The position numbers and the translations under genes were made by a program. Shown one piece after another: positions 31,736-42,820 of a stretch of 64,000 nt of DNA. Numbering within the stretch: the stretch's first letter is position 1; each line of letters opens with the position of its first letter. The notes under the pieces were generated by a model. That model was not told the DNA's origin. It searched no databases and saw only the letters and a list, made by a program, of their open reading frames with translations. This DNA is from Terribacillus saccharophilus (lineage in GTDB: Bacteria > Bacillota > Bacilli > Bacillales > Amphibacillaceae): contig NZ_NPBJ01000003.1 in assembly GCF_002272075.1 (NCBI RefSeq), positions 337,312 to 401,311 on the forward strand, in the 5' to 3' direction.

Positions 31736-33252
31736 ACGCATTCTTAGACGTATTCGAGCAGCGAAGTGATTCCTTTTGGACAGCTTTAGGTGAACACTTG
31801 CAAATATCTATCATTGCTTTGCTTATCAGTATAGCAATTGCAGTACCGCTTGGTCTCCTGCTCAGCCGCTCCAAAAAGCTGGCTGAACCGATTATAGCAG
31901 TAGCAGCAGTTCTGCAGACAATCCCTAGTCTCGCTATTTTGGCTTTTTTGATTCCATTGATAGGCATTGGGACAAAGCCTGCAGTAGTAGCACTTATCAT
32001 TTATGCACTTCTTCCGATACTTCGCAATACATATACCGGTATCGCTGAAGTGGATCCGGCTTTAAAGGAAGCAGCAACAGGAATGGGGATGAACAGTTTC
32101 CGCCGTCTTCGCAAAGTAGAGCTTCCGCTCGCGATGCCGATCATTATGGCAGGTATACGGACTGCGATGGTCATGATTGTTGGGACTACTACTATTGCTG
32201 CTTTAATTGGCGCCGGCGGTCTCGGAGAACTAATCTTATTAGGAATTGATCGTGGCGGTGATGTAAATCTCATTCTGCTTGGTGCGATTCCGGCAGCTTT
32301 GCTTGCTATTCTGTTGGATTTGGTCATACGAATTTTCGAGCGGACGAGCCGAAAGTTTGGCTTCAAATCATTGGCTGTATTGCTTCTCGTAGCTATAATC
32401 GGTGTCGTTACACCGTTTGTGGTTGCAAAAGATAACCAGCCTGATCTTGTAATCGGCGGGAAACTGAATGCAGAGCCTACCATTTTGATCAATATGTATA
32501 AACTTCTTATTGAGGATCAGTCAGACTTGCAGGTTGAATTGGAACCGAATCTAGGAAAAACAGACTTCCTGTTTGAAGCGTTAAAAAGCGGCAGTATTGA
32601 TATTTATCCGGAATTCAGCGGTACTGCATTAGTAACATTAGCAGGGGAACAAGCAGAAAGTAATGACGGTCAGGAAGTGTACGAGCAGGCGAAAGATGCT
32701 ATGAGTGAATCGTACGACATGGCATATCTGGAGCCGATGGCGTACAATAATACGTATACACTTGCAGTGAAGCGATCATTTGCAGAAGAAAACGACTTAC
32801 AGACGATTGCGGACCTTCGCAAAATGGATGATGAGATGACAGCTGGATTCACATTGGAATTCAGTGATCGGGAAGACGGCTATTTAGGTATTCAGGACCT
32901 CTATGGAGTCGAATTTGGTGAGCTGAGTACGTTGGATCCTGGTATACGTCAGCAAGCGATTGAAGCTGATGATGTAGATATTATTGATGCCTATTCGACA
33001 GACAGTTATATTAGAGACTTGGATCTTGTCACATTGGACGATCCGGAAAACCTGTTCCCGCCATACCAAGGCGCTCCGCTGATGCGTCAGGAGACGCTTG
33101 ATGAATACCCAGAGCTTGCTGACATATTGGGGCAGCTAGCGGGTAAGATAACAGATGAGCAAATGACAGAGATGAATTACCAAGTCGATTTCGAAAAGAA
33201 ACAGGCAGAGGATGTAGCAAGAGAATTCCTCGAGCAGGAAGGTTTACTCTAA
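31732..33252 (+). CDS. opuFB: Osmoprotectant permease fused to substrate-binding protein (OpuFB-like)
   Basis: A 506-residue fusion. Residues 1-215 form an OpuCB/BD-type permease with the coupling motif E-A-A-T-G-M-G-M-N (about 113), L-R-K-V-E-L-P-L-A-M-P. After a final span (about 218-235), residues 240-506 are a glycine-betaine/choline-type binding domain (VIGGKLNAEPTILINMYKLL, then LKSGSIDIYPEFSGTA). This matches the hybrid layout of OpuF reported from Bacillus infantis, as I recall it. The binding domain would face outside, tethered to the permease, so two subunits give two receptors per transporter. Confidence 0.9.
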   Translation: MNAFLDVFEQRSDSFWTALGEHLQISIIALLISIAIAVPLGLLLSRSKKLAEPIIAVAAVLQTIPSLAILAFLIPLIGIGTKPAVVALIIYALLPILRNTYTGIAEVDPALKEAATGMGMNSFRRLRKVELPLAMPIIMAGIRTAMVMIVGTTTIAALIGAGGLGELILLGIDRGGDVNLILLGAIPAALLAILLDLVIRIFERTSRKFGFKSLAVLLLVAIIGVVTPFVVAKDNQPDLVIGGKLNAEPTILINMYKLLIEDQSDLQVELEPNLGKTDFLFEALKSGSIDIYPEFSGTALVTLAGEQAESNDGQEVYEQAKDAMSESYDMAYLEPMAYNNTYTLAVKRSFAEENDLQTIADLRKMDDEMTAGFTLEFSDREDGYLGIQDLYGVEFGELSTLDPGIRQQAIEADDVDIIDAYSTDSYIRDLDLVTLDDPENLFPPYQGAPLMRQETLDEYPELADILGQLAGKITDEQMTEMNYQVDFEKKQAEDVAREFLEQEGLL

Positions 33253-33262
33253 GGAAAGGGGC

Positions 33263-33697
33263 ATGAAAATGACATTTCAGAATCCAGAAAATGAACAGAT
33301 TCGTGACATACTAGTCAACGCGAAGACGATTGCGGTAGTGGGTTTGTCCGATTCCCCGGCCCGCACGTCTTATGGTGTATCTCGGGCGATGCAGCAGGCT
33401 GGCTATAAGATTATCCCCGTCAATCCGAACGTGACCGAAGTTCTTGGCGAGAAAGCTTATCCGAGTTTGGCTGATGTACCTGATGAGATTGATATTATCA
33501 ATGTATTTCGTAGGTCAGAATTTCTGCCAGAATTAGCAAGAGAAGCGAGCAAGACGAATGCCCGTATCTTTTGGACCCAGCAAGGTGTCTACGATGAAGG
33601 AGCGGCCTCTTATTTAGAACAGGAAGGTTTTACGGTCTTGATGGATCTATGCATCAAGGTCGCTCATAGTGTGCTTGTTGGACCTACACGCAATTGA
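33263..33697 (+). CDS. yneT: CoA-binding domain protein YneT
   Basis: A 144-residue Rossmann-fold protein of the YccU/CoA-binding family. TIAVVGLSDSPARTSYGVSR (about residues 22-41) is the glycine loop, GYKIIPVNPNVTEVLGEKAY follows, and INVFRRSEFLPELAREA and WTQQGVYDEGA (about 99-109) are conserved. Function unknown. As in B. subtilis it lies just upstream of parE, though selO intervenes here. Start 33263, with ATG 33269 as alternative. Confidence 0.92.
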   Translation: MKMTFQNPENEQIRDILVNAKTIAVVGLSDSPARTSYGVSRAMQQAGYKIIPVNPNVTEVLGEKAYPSLADVPDEIDIINVFRRSEFLPELAREASKTNARIFWTQQGVYDEGAASYLEQEGFTVLMDLCIKVAHSVLVGPTRN

Positions 33698-33702
33698 CTT
33701 TA

Positions 33703-33735
33703 CCCCATCTGCTCCTTGCAGATGGGGTTCTTGTA
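33703..33735 (+). terminator. Terminator of yneT
   Basis: ACCCCATCTGC and GCAGATGGGGT pair around TCCTT, followed by TCTTG. Confidence 0.75.
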
Positions 33736-33784
33736 TCATTAGCGTATACTAGAACTAATGCAGATGATAAAAGGAGGAATAAAC

Positions 33785-35209
33785 ATGGACTTAGATGGTA
33801 AATTGCATAACTCCTACACGGCATTGCCTGAAGCTTTTTACACCAAGATGGAACCTAATCCGGTCAGTGAACCGAAGATGGTGAAATGGAACGAAAAGCT
33901 AGCAGCGCATCTAGGAATCCAACAGGAAGGTGTACTCGATACGTTGGCGGGCAGCACTTTTCCTCAGGGAGCAAGTCCGATCGCGCAAGCATACGCAGGT
34001 CATCAATTCGGCAATTTCACAATGCTTGGTGACGGACGGGCTATCCTTCTGGGTGAATGGCAAAACCAGTCAGGGGAGAAAGTGGATATCCAGCTGAAAG
34101 GCGCAGGACGCACGCCTTATTCCAGAGGAGGTGACGGTCGTGCAGCACTCGGGCCGATGCTTAGGGAATATGTGATCAGTGAAGCAATGCATGGGCTTGG
34201 TATCCCGACAACACGCAGCTTGGCTGTTGTTGCAACAGGTGAACCTATCTACCGGGAAACCGAATTGCCCGGTGCAGTACTTACTAGGATAGCTGCAAGC
34301 CATATTCGCGTTGGGACGTTCGAATATGCAAGAAGATTTTGTTCGGAGCTTGAGCTGAAGGCTTTGGCAGATTACAGTATAAAGCGTCACTATCCAGAGA
34401 TTGCAGATCAGCCAGATACCTATGTGCAATTTTTCCAAGCAGTTGTGGAACGACAGGCTGCACTGCTTGCTAAGTGGGTTAGTGTAGGGTTTATCCACGG
34501 TGTGATGAATACGGACAATATGACGATTAGCGGAGAAACGATAGATTACGGACCGTGTGCCTTCCTTGATAGGTATGAACCGATGACAGTATACAGCTCA
34601 ATTGATGTCCAAGGGCGTTATGCATACGCCAATCAGCCCCCGATTGCAGCCTGGAACTTAGCTCGTTTTGCGGAAGCAGTGCTTCCGCTTTTCGATGAAG
34701 TACCAGAAAAAGCTGTGAAGAAAGCTGAGGATATTTTGCGTGAATTTCCGCGTTTATACAGAAAATCATGGCTTGACATTATGTACCGGAAAATCGGTAT
34801 AGTAAATGTAAGAGATGGCGATGAAGCCCTCGTTGAGGATTTGCTGGAGTGGATGGAGCAAGCAGAAGTGGATTACACGAATACATTTCGCGCATTGACC
34901 ACAGGGGACACAGCTTCAATGGAACAAGCAGAAGGCTTCCGTTCATGGAAAGAGCGCTGGGAAGATCGAATGGCTTCAGAAGGAATCAAAGCTGCTCATG
35001 AGATGATGCGAAGTTTTAATCCGAATGTGATCCCCCGAAATCACTTGGTGGAAGAAGCATTAGAGGCTGCAGGAAACGGCGATTACACGTTGTTTAATCG
35101 ACTTTGTGAGATTGTTTCCGATCCTTACGGTGATACGTCTATTGATCCAAAATATACAGAAGACCCGCCAGAACCAGAAGAACCGTTTCAGACATTTTGT
35201 GGAACATGA
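33785..35209 (+). CDS. selO: Protein adenylyltransferase SelO (YdiU)
   Basis: A 474-residue pseudokinase-fold AMPylase. QAYAGHQFGNFTMLGDGRAI (about residues 65-84), LKGAGRTPYSRGGDGRAALG (about 104-123) and the metal-binding VMNTDNMTISGETIDYGPCA (about 240-259) are diagnostic. It transfers AMP to Ser/Thr/Tyr of redox proteins in studied bacteria. ATG 33785 follows AAAGGAGGAATAA; the nine extra codons of the open frame are not used. Not present at this position in B. subtilis. Confidence 0.95.
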   Translation: MDLDGKLHNSYTALPEAFYTKMEPNPVSEPKMVKWNEKLAAHLGIQQEGVLDTLAGSTFPQGASPIAQAYAGHQFGNFTMLGDGRAILLGEWQNQSGEKVDIQLKGAGRTPYSRGGDGRAALGPMLREYVISEAMHGLGIPTTRSLAVVATGEPIYRETELPGAVLTRIAASHIRVGTFEYARRFCSELELKALADYSIKRHYPEIADQPDTYVQFFQAVVERQAALLAKWVSVGFIHGVMNTDNMTISGETIDYGPCAFLDRYEPMTVYSSIDVQGRYAYANQPPIAAWNLARFAEAVLPLFDEVPEKAVKKAEDILREFPRLYRKSWLDIMYRKIGIVNVRDGDEALVEDLLEWMEQAEVDYTNTFRALTTGDTASMEQAEGFRSWKERWEDRMASEGIKAAHEMMRSFNPNVIPRNHLVEEALEAAGNGDYTLFNRLCEIVSDPYGDTSIDPKYTEDPPEPEEPFQTFCGT

Positions 35210-35472
35210 TATTCTGCCTGCCTCTTGGCAGGTATACATATATAGGAAGTTGAGAACAAGAGACAATATAGTGAATAATGCTTTTACTGCAAAGCCATAA
35301 TGATACATCAGCTTATCGTCATTTTTTATCAAAATCACTCGTCACTGCATCAATCTGAAACTAGAAGCTATTTTCGTAAGTTTTATAAGAAAGCATGCAA
35401 AAAGGCTGAAAATGTAGCGAAAATCGCCTCTAGCAGACGAGGAAATATGTGAAATCCCAAAATGTGGATTGA

Positions 35473-35501
35473 TTGACTGGCATTATTCTGCTACTTTTAA
35501 T
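35473..35501 (+). promoter_or_regulatory. Candidate distal promoter upstream of parE
   Basis: TTGACT (35473-35478) and TTTAAT (35496-35501) with 17-bp spacing. The stretch 35210-35472 otherwise shows only a short stem (CTGCCTGCC / GGCAGG) and no supported gene. Confidence 0.45.
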
Positions 35502-35538
35502 TAGGCATACACTGGACTCTGCTAAGCATGGGGGCTAG

Positions 35539-35567
35539 TTTACACAAACATATGTTTGCGTTATGAT
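35539..35567 (+). promoter_or_regulatory. SOS-controlled promoter of parE with LexA box in the spacer
   Basis: TTTACA (35539-35544) and TATGAT (35562-35567) are 17 bp apart. The LexA box CAAACATATGTTTG (35545-35558) occupies the spacer and is fully palindromic, one mismatch from CGAACRNRYGTTYG. B. subtilis parE-parC is in the LexA regulon, so this is expected to be functional. Confidence 0.75.
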
Positions 35568-35602
35568 GAACATAGCGTACTGTCGTTTTCCAGCGATACT
35601 GA

Positions 35603-37609
<2,007 letters not shown>

Positions 37610-37621
37610 GGGGGATTTCTT

Positions 37622-40063
37622 TTGGAAAACTATTTGGATCTGCCATTGGAGGAAGTCATCGGAGACCGATTCGGCAGATACAGTAAATATATTATTCAAG
37701 ACCGGGCGCTGCCGGATGCCAGAGATGGTTTGAAACCGGTGCAGCGCCGGATTTTATACGCAATGTTTGATGAGCGAAACACACATGATAAACCGTTTCG
37801 GAAGGCTGCCAAGACGGTTGGTGCTGTAATCGGTAACTTCCACCCACACGGAGACAGTTCGGTTTATGAAGCAATGGTTCGACTCAGCCAAACATGGAAA
37901 GTTCGTAACGTGCTTATTGAAATGCATGGGAATAACGGAAGTGTTGATGGTGATCCGCCGGCTGCGATGCGTTATACAGAAACAAGGCTGTCCAGCATTG
38001 CTTCTGAACTGCTGCGGGACATCGATAAGGAAACAGTCGACTTTGTTCCGAACTTTGATGATACGAACGCGGAACCTACTGTTCTTCCTGCTAAGTTCCC
38101 AAACTTACTCGTTAATGGATCAACTGGAATTTCCGCTGGTTATGCGACAGAAATCCCGCCGCATCATCTTGGCGAGGTAATCGATGCTGTTATCATGCGC
38201 ATGGATAAGCCGAATGCAACAGTAGAAGAATTGATGACCGTTATGAAAGGTCCGGATTTCCCTACAGGCGGTATTATTCAGGGAGTAGACGGAATCAAGA
38301 AAGCGTATGAAACCGGCAAAGGTAAAATCATCGTCCGCGGAAAAACGAGCATTGAGGACCTTAAAGGCGGTAAACAACAAATTGTTATCGATGAAATTCC
38401 TTTTGAAGTGAATAAAGCGAATCTCGTCAAGCGGATGGACGAGCTGCGGCTAGACCGCAAAGTCGAGGGTGTCGCTGAGGTTCGGGACGAAACGGACCGT
38501 ACCGGAATGCGAATTGTAGTTGAACTTAAAAAGGAAGCAGATGCTCAAGGTATCCTGCATTATTTATACAAAAATACTGATTTACAAATCTCTTATAACT
38601 TTAATATGGTGGCAATCAAGGATAGAACGCCGCAATTGCTAGGGTTGGCGAGCCTGCTTGATGCTTATATCGGCCACCAAAAAGAAGTCGTCACGCGACA
38701 ATCTGCATATGCTTTACAGAAAGCGAAGGACCGTAAGCATATCGTTGAGGGATTAATCAAAGCGATTTCTATTCTCGACGAATTAATTGCTACTATCCGT
38801 GCTTCCAAGGACAAAGCCGATGCAAAGCAGCGGATCGAGGCAGCTTACGGCTTCACGGAAGCACAGGCAGAGGCAATTGTAAACTTGCAGCTATATCGTC
38901 TGACAAATACGGACATTACAGCATTGCAGCGTGAAGCGCAGGAGCTGGATGAACAGATTCAGAAGCTTGAGGATATTTTGAAGAACGAAAAAACATTGCT
39001 GAAAGTGATCAAGCAAGATCTTCGGACAATCAAGAAGACTTATCATACAGATCGACGCTCAGAAATCGAGGATGAAATCGAAGAACTGAAAATCAATCTA
39101 GAAGTAATGGTTGCATCAGAGGAAGTTCTCGTCACTGTTACGCATGACGGATATATCAAGCGTACTAGTCTTCGTTCCTATCAGGCTTCTAATGGTGAGG
39201 ATCTGGCGATCAAGGAAGAGGATCATCTGATCGGTTTGCAGGAAATCAATACGACTGATAAGCTTCTCGTCTTCACGAATAAAGGGAAGTTCAGTTTCAT
39301 GCCTGTGCATGAGCTGCCGGATATCCGCTGGAAGGATCAAGGGCAGCATTTAGCCAATATCGTGAGCATGGATAAGGATGAGAAAGTAATTGCCAGCATT
39401 CCGGTTCGTGACTTCAAGCAGGGCGGTTACCTTGTTTTCTTCACAAAAAATGGTTCTGTGAAACGAAGTGAGCTCCAGCTTTATGAAGCAACACGAGCGA
39501 ACAAATCATTAACTGCTATCAATCTGAAAGCGGGCGACGAAGTTTGTCATGTGTCCCTTACAGATGGAAACAAGCAGCTGTTCATGGCTACTAATTCAGG
39601 ATATGGTTTATGGTTTACTGAAGAAGAAGTCAGCCCGATCGGAATACGTGCAGCAGGCGTCAAAGGTATGCAGCTGAAAGAAGGCGAGTATATTGTAGGT
39701 GCCCAAGCATTCGAACTGAAACATTCGCCAAGTGTTGTTGTCATCACACATAGAGGTTCTGCAAAACGGATGAAACTGAAGGAATTTGAACCATCTGGCA
39801 GAGCGAAACGCGGTGTTGTCATGCTCCGTGAGCTGAAGAAGAACCCGCATCGAATTGTCGGTTTCTACGTATTGGAGCAGGCTGCGACAATTCATATGGA
39901 AACGAAGGATAAGCAAGATCACATTCTCGAGCCGATGAATTTGAATGCAAATGACCGCTATAGCAATGGCTCTTATGTTTTGGATACAGATAAGCACGGA
40001 GAAGTTATCTCCACATATCCGGAAGCCATATACGACATTGCATTTCCACAAGATAAAGTATAA
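37622..40063 (+). CDS. parC: DNA topoisomerase IV subunit A
   Basis: An 813-residue subunit that cuts and rejoins DNA. The quinolone-resistance region reads HPHGDSSVYEAMVRLSQ (about residues 77-93), with the usual Ser and Glu, so no resistance substitution is seen. The catalytic Tyr is in AAMRYTETRLS (about 120). The C-terminal half has the beta-pinwheel repeats (from about residue 495). TTG 37622 follows AAGGGGGATTTC. Same operon as parE; terminator at 40091. Confidence 0.97.
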   Translation: MENYLDLPLEEVIGDRFGRYSKYIIQDRALPDARDGLKPVQRRILYAMFDERNTHDKPFRKAAKTVGAVIGNFHPHGDSSVYEAMVRLSQTWKVRNVLIEMHGNNGSVDGDPPAAMRYTETRLSSIASELLRDIDKETVDFVPNFDDTNAEPTVLPAKFPNLLVNGSTGISAGYATEIPPHHLGEVIDAVIMRMDKPNATVEELMTVMKGPDFPTGGIIQGVDGIKKAYETGKGKIIVRGKTSIEDLKGGKQQIVIDEIPFEVNKANLVKRMDELRLDRKVEGVAEVRDETDRTGMRIVVELKKEADAQGILHYLYKNTDLQISYNFNMVAIKDRTPQLLGLASLLDAYIGHQKEVVTRQSAYALQKAKDRKHIVEGLIKAISILDELIATIRASKDKADAKQRIEAAYGFTEAQAEAIVNLQLYRLTNTDITALQREAQELDEQIQKLEDILKNEKTLLKVIKQDLRTIKKTYHTDRRSEIEDEIEELKINLEVMVASEEVLVTVTHDGYIKRTSLRSYQASNGEDLAIKEEDHLIGLQEINTTDKLLVFTNKGKFSFMPVHELPDIRWKDQGQHLANIVSMDKDEKVIASIPVRDFKQGGYLVFFTKNGSVKRSELQLYEATRANKSLTAINLKAGDEVCHVSLTDGNKQLFMATNSGYGLWFTEEEVSPIGIRAAGVKGMQLKEGEYIVGAQAFELKHSPSVVVITHRGSAKRMKLKEFEPSGRAKRGVVMLRELKKNPHRIVGFYVLEQAATIHMETKDKQDHILEPMNLNANDRYSNGSYVLDTDKHGEVISTYPEAIYDIAFPQDKV

Positions 40064-40090
40064 GTAGACGATAACATTATTATGTAAACT

Positions 40091-40116
40091 AGAGAGGCTG
40101 ATAGCCTCTCTTTTTC
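40091..40116 (+). terminator. parEC terminator
   Basis: AGAGAGGCT and AGCCTCTCT pair around GAT, followed by TTTTC. Confidence 0.88.
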
Positions 40117-40219
40117 TTTTTTGCTGCACAAGACGGACTTGGCTAGGATAGAATAATTGACAGGCGACGCATTTTACATGGTATAGTTTTACGTATAGCA
40201 AAATGAACGGGGGAGCAGA

Positions 40220-40684
40220 ATGGATAATCGAACGTTTAGAGATGCAATGGGGAAATTTGCAACAGGCATTACAATTGTTACAACCGAGGTCGCAGGAAAG
40301 GTAAAAGGGATGACAGTGAACGCTTTTATGTCAGTATCACTGGAACCGAAACTAATTGCCGTATCAATCGATAAAAAGGCGTCCTTATATGATATTTTGC
40401 AAACTAATCCTTCATTCGGTGTAAGTGTTTTAAAAGATGAACAAAAAGATGTCAGCATGGTATTCGCCAAGCAGAAAGAGCAGGAGAATCCTGTTCCGAT
40501 CACAAAGCTGCAAGAAGTTCCAGTTGTTGAGGGTGCTCTTGTTAATCTAGCTTGTAAAGTAGTCGATAAGGTGATAGCCGGTGACCATGTTATCCTGATT
40601 GGAGAAGTGGAAGACTTGGTGTTGCGTGATGGTGATCCTGTGTTGTATTTTGGAGGCAGTTACCGAGAAATCAAAGCGACATAA
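40220..40684 (+). CDS. Flavin reductase family protein
   Basis: A 154-residue FMN-binding split-barrel protein: FRDAMGKFATGITIVTT (residues 5-21), GMTVNAFMSVSLEPKLIAVS (about 30-49) and LVNLACKVVDKVIAGDHVIL are characteristic of flavin:NAD(P)H reductases serving two-component monooxygenases. GGGGGAG precedes ATG 40220. No monooxygenase partner is nearby. A two-component system starts 18 bases after its stop and may be co-transcribed. Confidence 0.9.
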   Translation: MDNRTFRDAMGKFATGITIVTTEVAGKVKGMTVNAFMSVSLEPKLIAVSIDKKASLYDILQTNPSFGVSVLKDEQKDVSMVFAKQKEQENPVPITKLQEVPVVEGALVNLACKVVDKVIAGDHVILIGEVEDLVLRDGDPVLYFGGSYREIKAT

Positions 40685-40702
40685 GGAAAGGGAGCAGGGC
40701 CT

Positions 40703-41398
40703 ATGGAGCAGACGACGATCCTTGTAGTGGAAGATGAAAAGAAGATGGCAAGGCTGCTTCAGCTTGAGCTGGAGCATGAAGGCTTTACTGTTGATGTAAA
40801 GTATGACGGTTTGGATGCATTGGAAGCATTTTATGCGAATTCCTACCAACTCATCTTACTTGACGTGATGCTGCCGTCATTGAGCGGCATGGAACTGCTT
40901 CGGCGAATTCGTAAGCAAGATGCGCATGTACCGGTCATGCTGCTGACTGCAAGAGATGCCGTGCCTGATAAGGTAAGTGGTTTTGATCTAGGTGCGACAG
41001 ACTATATGACGAAGCCATTCGAAATTGAAGAGTTATTGGCGCGCATACGTGCACACCTTCGCCATACTGTTACAGCTGCTGCAGTACAAGATACTGTACT
41101 GCAGGTTGGTGATTTAACGCTCGACGAAAAGACAAGGACTGTCATCCGCGGTAAAATGGAAATAGAGTTGACACCGCGAGAATACGATTTGCTATTGTTC
41201 CTCATGAAGCATGAAAAGCAGGTTTTGACACGTGATCAGCTGCTGGAGAGAGTCTGGGGTTTCCAATATGCCGGAGACACGAATGTAGTCGATGTGTATA
41301 TCCGCTATTTGCGGAAAAAAATCGATACAGGTGAAAGACGCAAGCTAATCAAGACAGTCAGAGGTGTCGGATATACAATCAAGGATGAAGAAAAGTGA
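40703..41398 (+). CDS. OmpR-family response regulator (YkoG/ArlR-like)
   Basis: A 231-residue regulator. Receiver domain: acids EDE at residues 10-12, phosphoacceptor D in LILLDVMLPSLSG (about 54), and K in YMTKPFEIEELL (about 104). The winged-helix DNA-binding domain (about 135-230) contains ELTPREYDLLLFL and VDVYIRYLRKKID. It overlaps the kinase by four bases. Followed by a PepSY-repeat protein, as in B. subtilis ykoG-ykoH-ykoI. Confidence 0.92.
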   Translation: MEQTTILVVEDEKKMARLLQLELEHEGFTVDVKYDGLDALEAFYANSYQLILLDVMLPSLSGMELLRRIRKQDAHVPVMLLTARDAVPDKVSGFDLGATDYMTKPFEIEELLARIRAHLRHTVTAAAVQDTVLQVGDLTLDEKTRTVIRGKMEIELTPREYDLLLFLMKHEKQVLTRDQLLERVWGFQYAGDTNVVDVYIRYLRKKIDTGERRKLIKTVRGVGYTIKDEEK

Positions 41399-42732
41399 AG
41401 CTGCGGACAAGGATCCAACTCTACATAATTGTTACACTGGTGATCCTGTTGCTGATCGTAAATATGTCCATTTACTTCCTGTTCAGGCAAGTGAGTTTGC
41501 ATAATAGTGTTGATCGATTGCATGAACAAGGGCGTGCCTTGGCAGAAACTGCTGCCACCGTCGACTGGAAAGATACGTCACGCACTAGCTTGTTTCAAGC
41601 TGATTTGCCAACTGAAGGGCTGGTACGTTTTATTGGCTCCGACGGACAAAGTGAGGGTGTGATCACGAGAGCGGAGAAGTATCGGGAGCTTCCATTCACG
41701 TTCACATCACAGGAACAGGATCAAACATATTATCACAATGGCAGCTGGTATGCAGAAGTATCGATTCCTGTTATCCGGGATAATGGCATTTATTCGATGC
41801 AAGTTGCAGAGGAACTTGTCAGTCTACAGCAAACGCTGCAAGTGCTTAAATATTGTCTAACAATAGCTGGACTGATCATTTTGATTCCGTCCATATTAGG
41901 TGGCAGATTGCTGGGCAGCTTCCTGCTCCGGCCGATTCTGGCTTTGACTTCGACCATGCAGGCCATACGCAAGAGCGGAAAGTGGAAACGTATGGAAACT
42001 GAAAACAGAAGTCATGATGAATTGCACGCGCTAAGCGAAACGTTTAATGAAATGGTTGACCAGCTGGAAGAAAACTTTACGAAGCAGCAGCAATTCGTAT
42101 CTGATGCTTCACATGAATTGAAGACACCAATCAGCATCATCAAGAGCTACAGTAAACTGTTGGATCGTTGGGGTGCTGATGACCCTGCCGTACAGCAGGA
42201 ATCGGTACAAGCAATCCATAGTGAGACGGAACGGATGCAGGCTTTAGTCGATCAGTTGCTGATTTTGGCAAAAGATGATCCAGAATTGCTGCAAAAAGAA
42301 TCAGTTGATCTTGGCAGTATAGCAGAAACGTGTGCAGCAGCAATGGAAACAGCTTACCAAAGGGAAATCACTGTCCGGACTGAGCGTGGATTAATGGTTA
42401 TGGCAGATAGCAATATGCTGAAGCAGGTTGTCTATATTTTGCTAAGCAATAGTATCAAATACAGTGACGAGCTAATTGAGATTACTGTAAAAGCTGAACG
42501 GAATGAAGCTATCCTGAGTGTCACCGATTATGGGGAAGGTCTTGATGATAAAGATCAGCGGCGTATTTTTGATCGATTCTACCGTGTAGATAAAGCGCGC
42601 ACTCGGGAGAAAGGTGGCAGCGGCCTTGGTCTGGCCATTGCCAAGCAGCTGGTAGAACTGCATGATGGGGAGATCGAAGTGGCTAGCTCGTTAGGTGATG
42701 GATCTACGTTTACTGTACGGCTGCCAATTTAA
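41395..42732 (+). CDS. Membrane sensor histidine kinase (YkoH/ArlS-like)
   Basis: A 445-residue kinase. First span IVTLVILLLIVNMSIYFLF (about 12-30), extracellular domain (about 31-150), second span LTIAGLIILIPSILGGRLLG (about 152-171), then HAMP. His box SDASHELKTPISIIKSY (about 238-254), N box ILLSNSIKYSDELI, G1 DYGEGLDDKD, G2 GGSGLGLAIAKQ. GTG 41395 overlaps the regulator stop. Signal unknown; cell-wall stress or metal is typical for relatives, but the sequence does not tell. Confidence 0.92.
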   Translation: MKLRTRIQLYIIVTLVILLLIVNMSIYFLFRQVSLHNSVDRLHEQGRALAETAATVDWKDTSRTSLFQADLPTEGLVRFIGSDGQSEGVITRAEKYRELPFTFTSQEQDQTYYHNGSWYAEVSIPVIRDNGIYSMQVAEELVSLQQTLQVLKYCLTIAGLIILIPSILGGRLLGSFLLRPILALTSTMQAIRKSGKWKRMETENRSHDELHALSETFNEMVDQLEENFTKQQQFVSDASHELKTPISIIKSYSKLLDRWGADDPAVQQESVQAIHSETERMQALVDQLLILAKDDPELLQKESVDLGSIAETCAAAMETAYQREITVRTERGLMVMADSNMLKQVVYILLSNSIKYSDELIEITVKAERNEAILSVTDYGEGLDDKDQRRIFDRFYRVDKARTREKGGSGLGLAIAKQLVELHDGEIEVASSLGDGSTFTVRLPI

Positions 42733-42820
42733 GTTCTCATGAAATTCTAATGAAGTACTTACCATTCTTTTAATGGAGAAGATATATACTGGCTATAGAT
42801 AATAGCTGGAGGCGATAGAT

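Noticed and set aside
35300..35452. 50-codon ORF upstream of parE (basic, Lys/Arg-rich C-terminal half)
   Set aside because: No ribosome site before its ATG, no terminator, no recognisable motif; it lies in the leader region before the parE promoters and is likely chance.
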